A program made the position numbers and the translations under genes. Shown here one piece after another: positions 48,971-62,699 of a stretch of 64,000 nt of DNA. Location: the NCBI GenBank assembly GCA_037957365.1, contig JARHVA010004903.1, forward strand, positions 487,501 through 551,500, read 5' to 3'. The notes under the pieces were generated by a model. That model saw only the letters and a list, made by a program, of their open reading frames with translations, searched no databases and had not been told where the DNA came from. Source of the DNA: Torreya grandis (Eukaryota; Streptophyta; Pinopsida; Cupressales; Taxaceae). Within the stretch, counting starts at the first letter, position 1, and each line of letters begins with the position of its first letter.

Positions 48971-49000
<30 letters not shown>
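48749..49000. repeat. TA/CA microsatellite
   Basis: About 250 bases of TA with CACA and CATA islands between block copies 2 and 3; the long Tyr/Ile frames are artefacts. Confidence 0.95.
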
Positions 49001-49004
<4 letters not shown>

Positions 49005-49145
49005 CTTTTGAGGGAAAATTATATGGGTTGAATAGGACTAGTTGTAGGATGCCTATATGCATGAACTCAATGTATGGGTTCTAATGGAATTTAGTTCATT
49101 CAAATTTTAAATAAATTAAGACATTTTAAATTAAGATCATTATAT
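49001..49145 (+). repeat. LTR block copy 3 of 3
   Basis: AGGGCTTTTGAGGG to ATTAAGATCATTATATTTA, after which the LTR continues in step with 13300 of the 5' LTR. Confidence 0.85.
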
Positions 49146-49933
49146 TTATGTATGACTCTGTATAGAGGCCATAACATGTATATTTATTCTTATTTAGGTC
49201 TCGAAACAAAATATGTTAAGCCATAACATGTAACATAGGTATGGGTAGGTGAGGAGTGAATTTTATATTTTGAACTTGGCTTTCTGTATAAAAATATAAA
49301 TTAAGATGTTAAAGTTGATATGGTAGAGTTAATATTTAATTATATTCAATATATATGAACTACACATTTATATATGTAACTATGACTGTGTATTATTTCT
49401 TATTCTGATTTATCTTTGGAATGACTAAGATCTTTGCACAGTTGGCAATATGACTAGGTATGCATTTTTATATTTATTATACATTAATAGGTTTATATGG
49501 TCAAGTATATGTTATTATATGAAAATACTTACATTTTAAATAGATGGATGAGTGTATTTATTTGATCATATGTATTTAATTTTAGTATCAATTTAATTTG
49601 ATTGAATAATAAAATTTGTTTAAAAGGATTTGGTCTACACTATTGTCTATATATGAATATTTATTTACATGAAATTATATGTGTTTTAATTACACAAGTA
49701 CATGGGATGTCTACTTTATAAAAGGGTTATGTGGCTATTTTTGTTAGCTAGATATATACTAGAGTATACAGAATACTATGAGAAAATGGATAGTGGATGT
49801 CTTCTTAGAGTATATTGTATACAATAGAGTATTTATATTGTGTTGAATTTTTATTTTAGAGTTATAAAAATATACAAATAGATGGCATAACTTATATGTT
49901 TGTTGACTATGTAACAAATCTGGAAAAGATTAT

Positions 49934-49936
<3 letters not shown>

Positions 49937-49978
<42 letters not shown>

Positions 49979-49996
49979 GCACACACACACACACAG
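49937..49996. repeat. (CA)n(CG)n(CA)n microsatellite
   Basis: CA units flank a core of about 16 bases of CG. It lies at the left end of the 450-bp stretch found only in the 3' LTR. Confidence 0.95.
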
Positions 49997-51305
49997 AGAT
50001 GTATATAGATGTGTTATTTATAAAAGTATTATAATCATATAATTTTAATGTTGATCAAAATCATTAAATTATGGTATTTATGAGTTTTAAATATAAAACA
50101 TATAAGGATATTTTGATTGGCTTTGATTTTATATGTGGAATATAAAGAAAAATATTAACATGTGTTATAATGATTATTTAGGGGAAGAAATATTATTATA
50201 AGTTACTTTTAATATGGGTAACTAATATTTTAGATATAATCATTACCCAAATGGTATGATATATTTAGGACTATTTTGATTCTATTTATTATTTTTTTAA
50301 AAACTATATGATATTGGATTTAGTACATTACATTTGAAAGATTAAATTAATGTATTTGATATTTTTGTACTTAGCATGTTTTTATTATTTAAAGGGAAAT
50401 ATTTTGAATTAATCTATTAGTTTTTATATTTTCATATATTTATAACCTAATCTCACATTCATGACCGTAAATAGGCAATGAATGGATTCCACTAGCTTAA
50501 TTAGCACCATCAATCCAAGAAGAGGTGTAATCCAATTGAGTGGCGTGTATAAATTTGAAGGATCATAGAGATCATTATGTATTGTAAACTTTGACCAAAT
50601 TAATGTTTTAATTAAACATTCTATTTTCATATGTTGATATAGTTTTTATAACTATATGATATCATGTTAGAACAGATTTTTTTTATGATACATATTATAT
50701 ATTAAGTATATTTGACACACAGGTTATGGTTTGTTACTCTCAATTCCCACACTATCATTATATACCCATACATGAATTTTTTTCCATCCCTTTGTTTGGA
50801 AAATAATTCATAGGATCTATGGTATGTGGTTAGTGTGGAAAAACACTCGGATGATGTTCTCCCTCCTATATGGAACACTATATTAGGGATTGCACTTGAG
50901 ATTATAGATTAATACTTAAGTCATGTAGACTCTTCTCCATGGAGATTTATATCATGTTTTATTATTTTAGATATTATTATGCATTGATGAAAACTATAAC
51001 ATTTATACATTATACTTCTGCATCAATGGTTGTAATGATATATCAATAGTGGCAAAAATTTTACTATTTCATTTATGATTTGATGCAATATTTATTGCTT
51101 ATTTACCTTTCTTAATGATTTTTATATTTGTTCATGGTGGTCCTTAGATAAGTGGATTAGTTATAAACATATTAGCTAACTAAAATAATGTAGTTAGTTA
51201 AAGATCACTAATTAGATTTCTCATAGTGAAATCTATGTGATGATTATGTGTAATTAATTTTTAAAAAATTACTATATTATGGTAAAACCCAGTGGGATTG
51301 TTACA

Positions 51306-51310
51306 CCATA
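51306..51310. repeat. TSD of gypsy A, right copy
   Basis: CCATA, identical to 11055-11059. Confidence 0.85.
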
Positions 51311-54300
51311 TAAAAAACTAAGTCGACAATAAATAACCAAAATTAGAAACTCAAGTTAAACTAACCTGGGTCTTATATGGATGTCATATAAATGTATGAA
51401 ATGGTATATTTTACTTATTATTGAGCTCTATTCCCCTTCCTGCCTTGTTACCATTCTCCATTTTTTCCTTATTATTTTTCCAAACTACATTTTGGATGGC
51501 TAGTCACCTCTCCTACTAAACTAAAAGTGATTCATTATGAACTTGAATTTACTTTTACCTAATATGCATACTATCCTTAATAATTCATAGTCCCATGACC
51601 TAATTTCCAACATGGATGCCACATGTAACTTCCTCATCATTGTGATAATGCCCAATTTAAACATAACTAAAACCTAATTTATTCCCTTTAAATTCATAGG
51701 AATTTTCTAATAAACATTTACCAAATAAAATACAAATTTCTAAAGTCATTGAATTTTTTAATTAATTTATTTGTGTTCTTTTACCATATTTTAACCCTCC
51801 CCTACTTTGTCACTAAAAAGGGGCATTAAATAAATAATTAAACAAGATCACCAAAAATCCAACACTATACAATTAGCTATAACATGTAAATGGTTTACCT
51901 TTCATAATTCAACATAATCTAATTCACATCAAGTTTTAATAAAAACATGATATCCACAAAATTTGTATATATCATGATAATCAGAACATCAAGATAAGTA
52001 ATGTCTCAAAACAAATTAAAAAATGCCTTACTAACTCCAAGGATAAATAATGAAAGAAACACTCAATATTTTAACAGAATAATAATTGTCATTCATTTCA
52101 TTTAAGAAAAAAAGAGTGTCGTGGGTGTGTGTATAGTTTTATTTATCTTTCTTTATCTACATTGATGGTATATTCACCCTTTTCCCTTATGATACTCTCC
52201 CTTTGTACCACTAGTGAGGGCGAAGCATTCCTGCAACCACCTTAATCAAATAAAAGGTAGTAATTTTGATCTTATAAAAAAATAACCAAGTAATCATAAT
52301 ATAACTAATTATCAATGATCTATTTTAATTAACTTAAATATGAAAATGAAATCATAGTCAAATGTGATCATTGAACATAGGACATTCATAAACATATGCA
52401 AATTTTCTTCAACATAACTGATCATGAAAACCACAATATGGCTACCAATCATATAACATAAATATATAGATATCATATGATATTCAAAAATATAAATCAT
52501 TAGTTTTATATCACTTAATAGTACTTAAATATTTTTTTTAAGAGTGAGATAGTATATGACATTCTTCCATCTTTCATTTTATGTATCTATATTTCATTCA
52601 CATGATGTATATCAATATATACATCTCAAAACCCCATATCCCCACCTTATGTTAGGTTAACTTAAAACATGAATATAGTTAATCTCTAAGATGTATAATC
52701 TCATTAATTTTATGTAAAATGATCATAAACTAATATAAACTGTGTCAATCATGATCATAATATAATAAATATTCATCCAATGTATTGTATCATGGTAGAA
52801 GAGGAAAGTCCAACATTTGTCTACTTGAGATATCATAGGTATAATGCATGTCTATATCATACTCGAGTACTTGTGAAATATATGTGTAAAATTTGATATG
52901 TCATCTACTAACATAAAATAAACAACATATACAAAAACTAGTAAATATGTTAAATGATAAATATTGTTTTGGTATATTTTATTTATTTGAATGTTTTTTA
53001 TTTTCTATAATATTTGATTTATTTAATTTTTGTAATTTTTTAAATTTTTAGATAATGAATAATAATTTGTCATGATTTGTGTGTTGATAATGAAATAGAT
53101 TCATGGCATGTTCTTTCTCTTTTCTCACTACATGATTAACATTGTTCTCACTATCATGTGGTATGTGAACCACTTGTCCCTTACAAGAAAATGAAATGCC
53201 TTATTAATTTGGATTGATTGTGGATCCCATTAGATATATATATAAACTTTCACCAATGTAAATGTGTATTGAGATGTATGAGGAATGGTCATATTTTTGT
53301 TTGGATAATACTTGGACCACAAGAAATTGGTAATATCAATTATTGCAATGAATATTTCCAAGTTACTTTTTGATGTAAGTCTTGTATATGGTATCTAATT
53401 TGTGATAAACATCTTACACTAGAATAGGTTTCCATAGTTGTAGAGTGAATATGGTTATGTATAAAATAATCTCCACTCATGAATAATGTTATTATATAAT
53501 CATTTTGGTTAGGATATCTTTTTAATCATTTGTCTTAAAAACATGAAAGCACCATCTTATTTGAATATGATCTTATCCAAGATAATTTATAACTTCAAAA
53601 CCTATGATTTGCTACAGATATTATAGAAGGTGGAACAAATATTGATGAGCTTAAAGTCCTTCAATTGGTTGGCTCCCATTTTTAGGGGATTAAAACTAAG
53701 AATGTATTGTTAAATTATTTTATATTTGTGTGTGATTAGTAGATTCAGAGAATTCAACATGAACTTTATCTTGGATTGAATTTTTAGTGATTTAAACTTA
53801 TATTATGACTACTCTTATGAGTGATATGTAAATAGATATGAATATAGAATAATAACATAGTTGCGTGATTTTAAATTAAATATTAAGTATAAGCTTGAGA
53901 GGCGATTGTTTGATATTTTATAGATGAATAATAAGTATGATTTTACTTGTATTTATACTAGATATTTGAAATAATTCTCATGAAATCATTAATGACATTA
54001 TTAGGCTAACCCTTACAAATCAAATATTTTCAAATTTGGGTGTTTTAGGGTAATGACATTTTTTTGAATCAAGGACAATAGTGTTGACATTATTTTCATG
54101 TCCTAAACACAACTATTTAGGATGGAGGAAAGATGTTTAGGTTATATAACTGATAATGAAATATATATATCAGAATTTAGGTGTTTTGTGGTTACATGTG
54201 ATTTATATAATCATATTAATCAAGATTGGACTAGGAAATAATCGATTAGACATAGCAAGGTGGTGATTACAAGCCTTTTGGATAAAATAGAAGTAAAACT

Positions 54301-56940
54301 AAAGAGTAAATCCTTGAGATATATTTTTCAAGTGGAAAATACTAGTTTAAAATATAAATCCATATATAATCATCTAAATTTTCCATTGACCATTCATTAA
54401 TATAGTAATGCATAAGGATAAAATTACTAGGTTAAATGAAATAATGTGTATCATGGTGTGTATAACACACCTTATATTTTATTGAGCCCATAAGAAGTTT
54501 CTATATGTGAATGGCCTAAAACCAAGACAAATTTATAGGTGTAGTTAGTGTATATAATCTAAAATTGAATAATTTAAAAATACTTGAAAGATAGAGAGTA
54601 AGGAAGTAATACACCTATGTTTTGATGCAACCATGTTTCCTATTTGTAGTTTTTCCTAGTAGATATGGTTCCCAACTAAAGCACTATAGAGAGTTCATAA
54701 CTAAATATTAGAGACATAAATATGGAAATTGGAGGGTCATGCCCCTAACTTAGTATAAGGATAATTTTTTCCAAGTCCATTAAGAGCACATTATCTCAAT
54801 CACACAACTCAAAAATAACCAATCTATATAATTTATTTAATCTTTCCTAAGTGAAATGATGTAACCATATCAAACCATAATAATATAATGACATTACTAA
54901 TTCAATTGAGGGAAAAAAATCTTGATCAAACTAATTAAAAATACCTAGCTACTATAGCAGGTATGATCTAAAATAGTGCATCCTCATAAGGTCAGTGTAT
55001 AAATGTATTTATAAACAAAAAATTATATTAAATTTGGTGCATGTGAATCTATAATATGTCTAAATTTGAAGTATTTGTTGAAATGTAACCTTTCATCTAT
55101 AACATGTGTATAATATGTATCAAAAATATGAAATTTGTGTCCCAAATCTATGCTAAATGCATATCATTTTTCCCAAAATGTATATTTGAATAATGTGAAC
55201 TATGTAAATCATGTAATAAAAAAGCATATAATAGTGTCATGTTAATTTGGATATATCAATTAATCTAAAAATATTCATACATAAAAATCCCTAAGATGTA
55301 TGATATGAATCATGGAAATGTCTATAAGATAACAATCTTAATAAAAAAAATCAAGCACAAATACAATATTACTCAAATTTCATAAGAAAAGGGGTACAAG
55401 GAGAATAAAAATAAGTGGCATGTTCAAATTATGCATAGTTGAGTAGAGGACATATGTAAATTTTGACACACCAAATAATCAAGCAACACTTAAGGCACTA
55501 TGGCAAACAAAGTAACATGTCCAAATGTTCCATAAGAAATACAAAGAAGAAAATAAGAAGTTACTCAAGTAAGCTAATTCAGGTATATGTAGTCATTAAA
55601 TAAAATCAAGTAGCATAAACATGTCATACTATTTTATGCAGATATGTGTTAGCAAAATGTCATGAATAGTAGCATATAAAAAACACTGTGTAAGGTAGCA
55701 ACATGAGTATAGGCATTGTTGATGTGGGTTTTATGCACACCCATGAGACATTTAAGAGGTACCCTCTAATGTAATATGATATCAATAGAGGTGAAATCCA
55801 CTATAGAGTATGAGTTGTAGGTTATTGGGTTCTAAAATAATATGTGGTGGAATGACAAATGGTAAAGCAACTATGAACACATACAGTTTAAATATGGATA
55901 TGAATCCTAGATATAATTTTAGGTGGACAATGATGGACCTATTCTAAATTGGGAATTATTTAAAGAAACTAAAAATAAATGGAAAGGTAAGGAAAAAAAT
56001 AGAATATATATAAATATGTCACATTATTTCTAACTGGATTAAGAATAAGGACAATCACCATAAATTAATACTTGTAGCTTGCCCTTTGGCACACAAAACT
56101 AAAAATCCTAGTAAGGAAGTCTAAGGAACAAAATTTAATTAACTAAAATTTATTAACTAAATATTTTTGCTACAAATATTAATTGTTACATATCATAAAA
56201 AAATATTATAGCCAATAGGTAGAAATCCCCTTCGATTAGATATAGCCTAGTCTAGGAAGTTGGATCAAAATGGTGTTTCTACACATATCTAAATATTAGC
56301 CTAGCAAACCTGTTGCATGGAATTAATATCTATCAGTCTAAAATTTCTAATACACATTCTTAATTTAAAAATTCTTACTAATTAGCCACATACAACTCAA
56401 AATTTCTATAGCACATATCAAGAAAATAAACTACTAGTTGAGCAAAGAAAATAATTAATGTATCACATAAATGAAAGAGATAGTCATACAAAACAAACTT
56501 GAAAAACAACATGAAGTAATTTTTATCTATATTGAATGTCAAAATTTATCCTCTATTTTAAATGTAGGAGATACATGTATATATAGGCTTAGGATGGGGA
56601 TGCCTCATCCCTCAAGCCATGCTCAAAGTTTTACCAACATTAGGACATATCTCAAAGAGGTTGCATGATATACATGGCCATAATGTAGCCAATCATTCAA
56701 AAGAGACAAAAAAATTAGAATAAAATTCTATTATAATTAACTAATGTAATCAAAATGGAAATTACCTATGAATAGGCCATTATAGTTGTTAATATTTGGT
56801 ATTTGGTAGTAATTGAAGTTGTAATCAAAGTTGTATATGTGGTTATCCTAGGCATTTGAGAAGTAGTTATAACTAAAATAACTAGTGGAGGTAGGGAAAA
56901 TAAAGGTACTTATTTGATTTATTTATTTTTAAATAGAGAT
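51311..56940. other. Non-coding AT-rich right flank
   Basis: Before A inserted, this sequence was joined to 11059. No coding frame, LTR border, RNA gene or tandem array that I can support. Short frames (52312-52500 minus, 56471-56668 plus) have no recognisable content. It may belong to the 3' part of element E. Confidence 0.4.
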
Positions 56941-56949
56941 CATTAATTA

Positions 56950-59900
56950 CTTGGAATTCCATTTCAATTGCCTCTAATTCAAATATAGGTCTTTTGAATA
57001 ATTAGGGGAATCTATCCATTAATTTTATACATACCTTTAATATAGCCCTAGGCTCCACATAAAGTGTCTTTATGTTAATGACCACGATTCTAGAAAAAAA
57101 TATCAACTGTAGCAAGTCATATTGGGTCTTATACATTTCACCCTCAACCTCTACCTTGAAACTATTTGTTGTTATCTGGAGAAGGTATTTGAAGATGGCC
57201 TTGAGGACCAATTGTCTACTTGGGTTAATCACACCATTGATTATCATTTCCCATAAAATTTTAATGGCCTTGTCCTTGTATCTAGTGATTTATAAAACTA
57301 AATTTCACATTTATTGATTCTATTTAATCAATCTCTCTCCTAGAATCTATGTAGTTCAAGTCCCATGTTGCATCTGAAGTAGTTATTAATTTTAGATGGT
57401 CATAAGTCTTGTTTTAGGCTACCTAGCTTAATAAATGGAGTCTAGAATCCATCTTATTCATCTTATCAGAATGTGTGTACACATATCCTCACTTGGGTTT
57501 TTACTCTTTTTCACTTCTTATTAACTTGATAACATCATTCAACTTTTGAAATACTGCTTGCATGATATGCATGATGTCCTTCATAGGTTTTATGGTACTT
57601 ATCACTTCTAATGCCTCCCAAAAATTATCAACTCCTATGAATATTTATTTTATTAATCCCTTAAAAAAGTCTACAAAGGTGCATGGGTCTTCTATGTAAT
57701 CAAAATTATCAAAGGGGAGTAATTTTCTTTTCTTGGTTAAAAGAAGACATCTTGTCTTTGCTCCAATTTTACCTTCTGTCATTCAACCATTATGGTTTTC
57801 ATTTTGACCTTATTCAAGTATTTATTTATCTATCTAAGTGAAACTTGAATATTGGTTATATAATAATAACTATGTATTTCCTACCTTTTTCTTCCCATTG
57901 CATTTTAATAATCCATTTAGGAATGTTTAAGGTGCTTAGTTGTTGTGAAGGTTCTACCTTACTTCTAGGAGTAGTAGATGGGGATTTCCTTAGATGGATC
58001 ATGGGCTTGGGAAAAGAGGTTTTAAGTTTAGGGAAAATATGAGTAGCTCTTATCTAACTAATTACCTTATTTGGGATCATTATATCAATTATTATCCTTC
58101 TTTTTATGACCCCTTCTAAGTTGTGTGGTTACAAATTCTATCTAGGTTGCATTTCCAATTGGTAGGCCCAGTTGATTAGATAGTTTGGAAGGAGTAATTG
58201 GGTAAAATAATAGTGGTGAATAAAAAATATTTTAAATGTACTTATTTATTGATTCGAAAGGACTGAGGGCTTGATGAAGCAAAGAATGAATATGTAGGAG
58301 GGTTATTGAGATAATTTTACAAATAATTCATTATTGATGTGAAATTAAATATAATAGGGTATTTTGAAAGTTAGATGGGGATTCTATAGACTTAATAATA
58401 GGTTTTATTACTTTGTATTACATAATAAATGTTGTAAAATTTATACTAATTAGAATAATAGTTTCAACAATAAGTAAAGAAAGAGGATCTTGTAAACTTA
58501 CCACTTGAGGAGTAGTAATTAGGAGAAGTGTTGTTATACATGACATTATTGTATTGGGAGGTGTCAGGGATGAAGATAAGTTAAATGATTTTTCATGTGT
58601 ATAATTTATAGGTTTAGACTCTATTTCATCTTCTTTATCTCCATTTGAGTCATGAAGTAATTTAGTTGATATTGAACTAGTCTTCAAAATATTAATGTCA
58701 CTATGTTGAGTCTCCTCTGGTAACCATTCATCCTCAAGATCATTTTTTGTGGTCCCACTAATGGTTTTAGACAATGATGTATCTATTTAATCCTCCCATT
58801 CAACCTTATTAAACCAGTAATTTTCATTATCTATCACCTCTATATGATATTTCACTTTAGAACATTTTATTTTATCCAATCTTCCCTTTGAATTTTCTTG
58901 TGATGTCTCCTTTAGTGGAATGCCCTAAGGAAAATCTAAAGGAGCCCCTTGATTACTATTGTATACATGGGGGATCTAGTAAGAGTATAATTTGATGATG
59001 GAAGGGTTGAAAAAAAAAGGTAAATATAATGGGGAAATAGGTGTTAATGAGGTGAGAGTAGTAGTGAATTTTGGGGGTGAACCTAGGGAAGTGGATGTTT
59101 ATCCAGGGGAAGGAGATATTGATGGAGGTGGTGCTATAATTGTTTGGATTGGAGGTATGAGTGGATACAAACTATACACAAAAGGGAATAGAAATGAGAT
59201 AGTCACCTACTACACTTTTATGAGTGGAGGAAATGGAAACAAAGAGAATGACCCCCTAGACTATGTTATATTTGAGATACTCTATGTAGTGACAATCAAT
59301 TAAGGAAAGGTGGAAACTAGGGTGCTATTTTCAATAGTAATTACTAGGATCAGATGTTGATGGGTCCTTTGTCTAATTTTATATTCACTTACCATAGATT
59401 TCTATCTTGATGGACCAACCTATTCTTATCCTTATAATTCAACTTGGGGAAAGGATTCTTGAGAAGGTTTGAAACCTAATGATCTACTTTAATTATCCTA
59501 TCCTTTTCCTCAATGGTTTTGGGATGATATTGCATGTGCCTAGCTACCAACATAGATGTATTTACCCTATTCATTCTTGTTTGGACCTCTATATCATTAA
59601 AATCATTCATGATTAATTTATCAGATGGATATGATGCATGGCTATATTAAATATTTACCTTCCCCCTATCTCTACTTATGTGCTTCCTAACCTTGTGTCC
59701 TAGATCTCATTACCTTTAAGGTGACAACTTGAAATAATAATGTGTTCTTGTTTTTCTCACTTGAAGGAAATGATCCCATCTAATGTACTAGATTCTACCA
59801 ATATTGATGTGAGGTGTGTGGACAACTCATTGTTTGACACTTCTTAGTTTAATATCTATAAAATTAGCTATTTAGGCTACAATTTCCTATTCTAACACCT

Positions 59901-60985
59901 TATATGGGACTAAATGGGGTAAATACATAGGATAATCCATGGTTCCTCTATTCTAATGACTGTATGGTCTATACAGAGCTAATAGTCACTAATCATTTCA
60001 ATGGTTCTTAGTATTTGGTTAGATAATTTGGGCATTTCCTTGCCATAAATGGCTTATTATGACATTGGATATAAGGTCTTGGTCAGTCTAGTCATATTAT
60101 TACTTAATCTATGTATATGAATAATATTAAATTTATCACAATTTTATTTCTTATATTTCTTTATTTATGGATCCTAGGTTTCCTCATAAACTAGGTGAAT
60201 ACTCCTTGGTATGGTGTCTACTAGATAAGACATCATACAAAATTTTGCATCTAGTCTATATTATTAATTAAGGACTTCAATAATCAAATTGTTATTATGG
60301 ATATCATTAATATCTATGACCTTGGTGGAAGTAAAGATGGTATCTAATAAGGGAATCTAATACTCATTGATGAAGGTTATTCTTGGGAAACCATAAATTC
60401 AATTTAACAAATCCATATCAATTCTAATTCTAGGCCTAAAGATTGAAATGGGAATAGTAGACATAGGGTCCCTAACTGTGAAGGTACTATGGTCACTAGT
60501 CCATTCCTACCACTTACTAGTTACATTATTTTCATACATCCATGAATTAACTAGGGATTGATTATAAGCCATTTCAAGGAGGGATAGCCTATAGTATTCT
60601 CCAAAGGAAAGCCCAAAAATATATGTTTTTGGGGTGGTACATTAGTTTAAATGCATGATTTTGATATAAATTTGGCCATTTAAAAATAAATCAAATAATG
60701 GGTTAATACAGAGCATTACCTCATGTTTTGCTATAGCATTATATAGGCCTACTAATTTTTCTATGACTAGGTCTAATTTGAATCTATGTGTAAAAGCTAA
60801 GAGTTGTTGTACAGAGGCACATGGTTATAAGAATTTAACTTCCTTCCATATAGTATAATAATTTTTGAATTCATGATTGAGTACAACCTCATTAAACCTT
60901 GTATTTATGTACTAATCAAGTCAGTAAGGGAATATATAGAGGGGATAAATATAAGGTGTGAAGCATAATTCATTATTTTACATTT
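56950..60985 (-). pseudogene. Long decayed coding region of unknown family
   Basis: I do not recognise this protein. Minus-strand translation gives long stretches in one frame broken by single stops. From 60985 to about 60200: NTRFNEVVLNHEFKNYYTIW, then LVIEKLVGLYNAIAKHEVML, then YIFGLSFGEYYRLSLLEMAY. From about 59620 to 59400: NDFNDIEVQTRMNRVNTSML with a basic continuation. Next comes a Pro/Ser-rich linker (about 59150-59000), an acidic part (58870-58420), KRKLLPFDNFDYIEDPCTF (about 57740) and MIINGVINPSRQLVLKAIFK (57247 downward). No catalytic motif is visible. It lies downstream, in the same sense, of the element E integrase, so it may be an extra reading frame of E or part of another element. 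Frame changes are needed to join the parts. Confidence 0.45.
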
Positions 60986-60989
60986 AAGT

Positions 60990-62020
60990 GCTCTAGTTAT
61001 AAAAAACAATGGAATTTTTTAGTAGTAATAGATCTCAAATTAGTGCTTACAACTACTTGTTAGATAGAAATGTAATTATAATTGATTTATTTGATTTCAT
61101 ATATTGAATTTGGATTCTTTACCTTTGTTAAATTGAATGCACCTAGTTTACCAATTCATGTAGATTAATGACACCAATAGCCTTGGATTTCTTTGTTTTT
61201 TTCTATTTTCATATTTTAACTTTGCTTGGTGAAGTTCCATCCCCTTTTATGGTCCTCAATGCCAGGTAGATTTTATTTTTTTTACTCTGAGTGCTTTCTC
61301 ATATCTATTTAACACTTTGAATTATTTTGCTTCATAAAAAATCATTAAATTTATAAAACCTTGGTTCATTACTTATTGATAGTTTTTTTTTACTACCTCA
61401 TGCTTGTGATATCATGACACATAGAGGGTTTTTTTAATCTTTGGCATACTAGGGGTGTCATACATAGTCCTCCACTATCCAAGCTCTAGGTGAGCAAGAT
61501 GATGATACTAGAAACATCATGACACTTTACTCAATCAGAATACTTTGACAATGGAATGTCTGTGGGATCATGACACATGGATGGACATAACTGCTCTATT
61601 AGCCTCAAAGATTTTTTACATTATAATTCAATCTTACAATAATCACATGAGTGGGATTGTGACATGTTCATGGATGCCATCACTTCATTGGCTTAGGAAT
61701 TTAATGTACTAGACTTAAATCTACTAGTTTTTCAGTGAGCAAGTTTTGTGACACATTATATTATCTAGACCTTAGACTCACCCAAGAGTCTTTTTTAGAA
61801 TATTTTAAGTGTCACAAAATCTACAGGATATTAGGTTGTTTATACATTGTGTTTGTGTGTGGTAGAGTGATTTTATCTTATCCTTGTTTTGAAATGTTTA
61901 AAAAAGACTTGGAAAAAATTTAAGTTTCACAATGGCCTCTTTGAAGCACAAATTAAAAAATTATGAGTTTAGGCATTTTTATACTATCTTTCAAGTGTTT
62001 ATAACCCTGATAGAGTTACA
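60990..62020. other. Non-coding stretch, possible LTR edge of element E
   Basis: No coding frame supported. Three phrases recur loosely: ATCATGACACAT(A/G) at about 61413 and 61567, ATCATGACACTT at about 61515, and GATTGTGACATG at 61655; their meaning is unknown. The right end GAGTTACA at 62020 next to a pyrimidine tract could be the start of E's 3' LTR on the minus strand. Confidence 0.35.
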
Positions 62021-62025
62021 TTTTA

Positions 62026-62045
62026 TTTCCCCCTCTTCTCCCTTT
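62026..62045 (-). other. Candidate polypurine tract of element E
   Basis: On the minus strand this reads AAAGGGAGAAGAGGGGGAAA, followed by TAAAATGTAACTC, where TGTAACTC could be an LTR start. Position about 0.65 kb after the integrase end fits a gypsy element. Confidence 0.4.
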
Positions 62046-62699
62046 GTAAACTTGCATGATGTGTGATACATTGATTTTATTTCATCATGTGAGTCTTTGA
62101 TCACTCTTTATTATGCATTGTTCCTCCTTTTTTTATAGAATTCAAATGGAAGAGAGGGTTAGGAAATACCATGAGTTGGTCTATGGGAGGAACAAAATTC
62201 AAGTTTCTAGCATGTCCTTACCAGTGGCCTTTATAAAAATTGTTATAATCTCAAAATAAGTATTAGTGTGGAAAGCATGCTTGACCCAAAGAATTACAAA
62301 AAAAAACATAATTGACATGTGGCTATGAGATCAAGTTTTATATACCTAAACACAATATTCAACTTTGATATGATCATGCTCTATTTCATATCACATTGCA
62401 TGGGTGTAAAAAAACTTGTGAATCAACCTATTTATGTACTCTACTTAGGCTCTTACTTCACTTACTTTCCCTTTGAAAACTACCCTCATAGATTTCCTAT
62501 ATAAGATCAAACTTATACATGAAGCATAATATATTGGATATTCTCTTTATCATTTAGGAATGATTCAATTAGGATTCTCTAAAACAAAAAACACCTACTC
62601 CAGAAAATAGGAAAGCTGATTTAAGGAAACAAAATGCTAAAAGTAGAAAAGGTTAATCTAGAAAAAGCAAAAACTACCCTGACAATAAGAAAAGATATA

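Noticed and set aside
58992..59303. Plus-strand Gly-rich frame of 103 codons
   Set aside because: Low-complexity antisense of the Pro-rich linker in the minus-strand unknown region; minus strand gives longer and more protein-like stretches on both sides.
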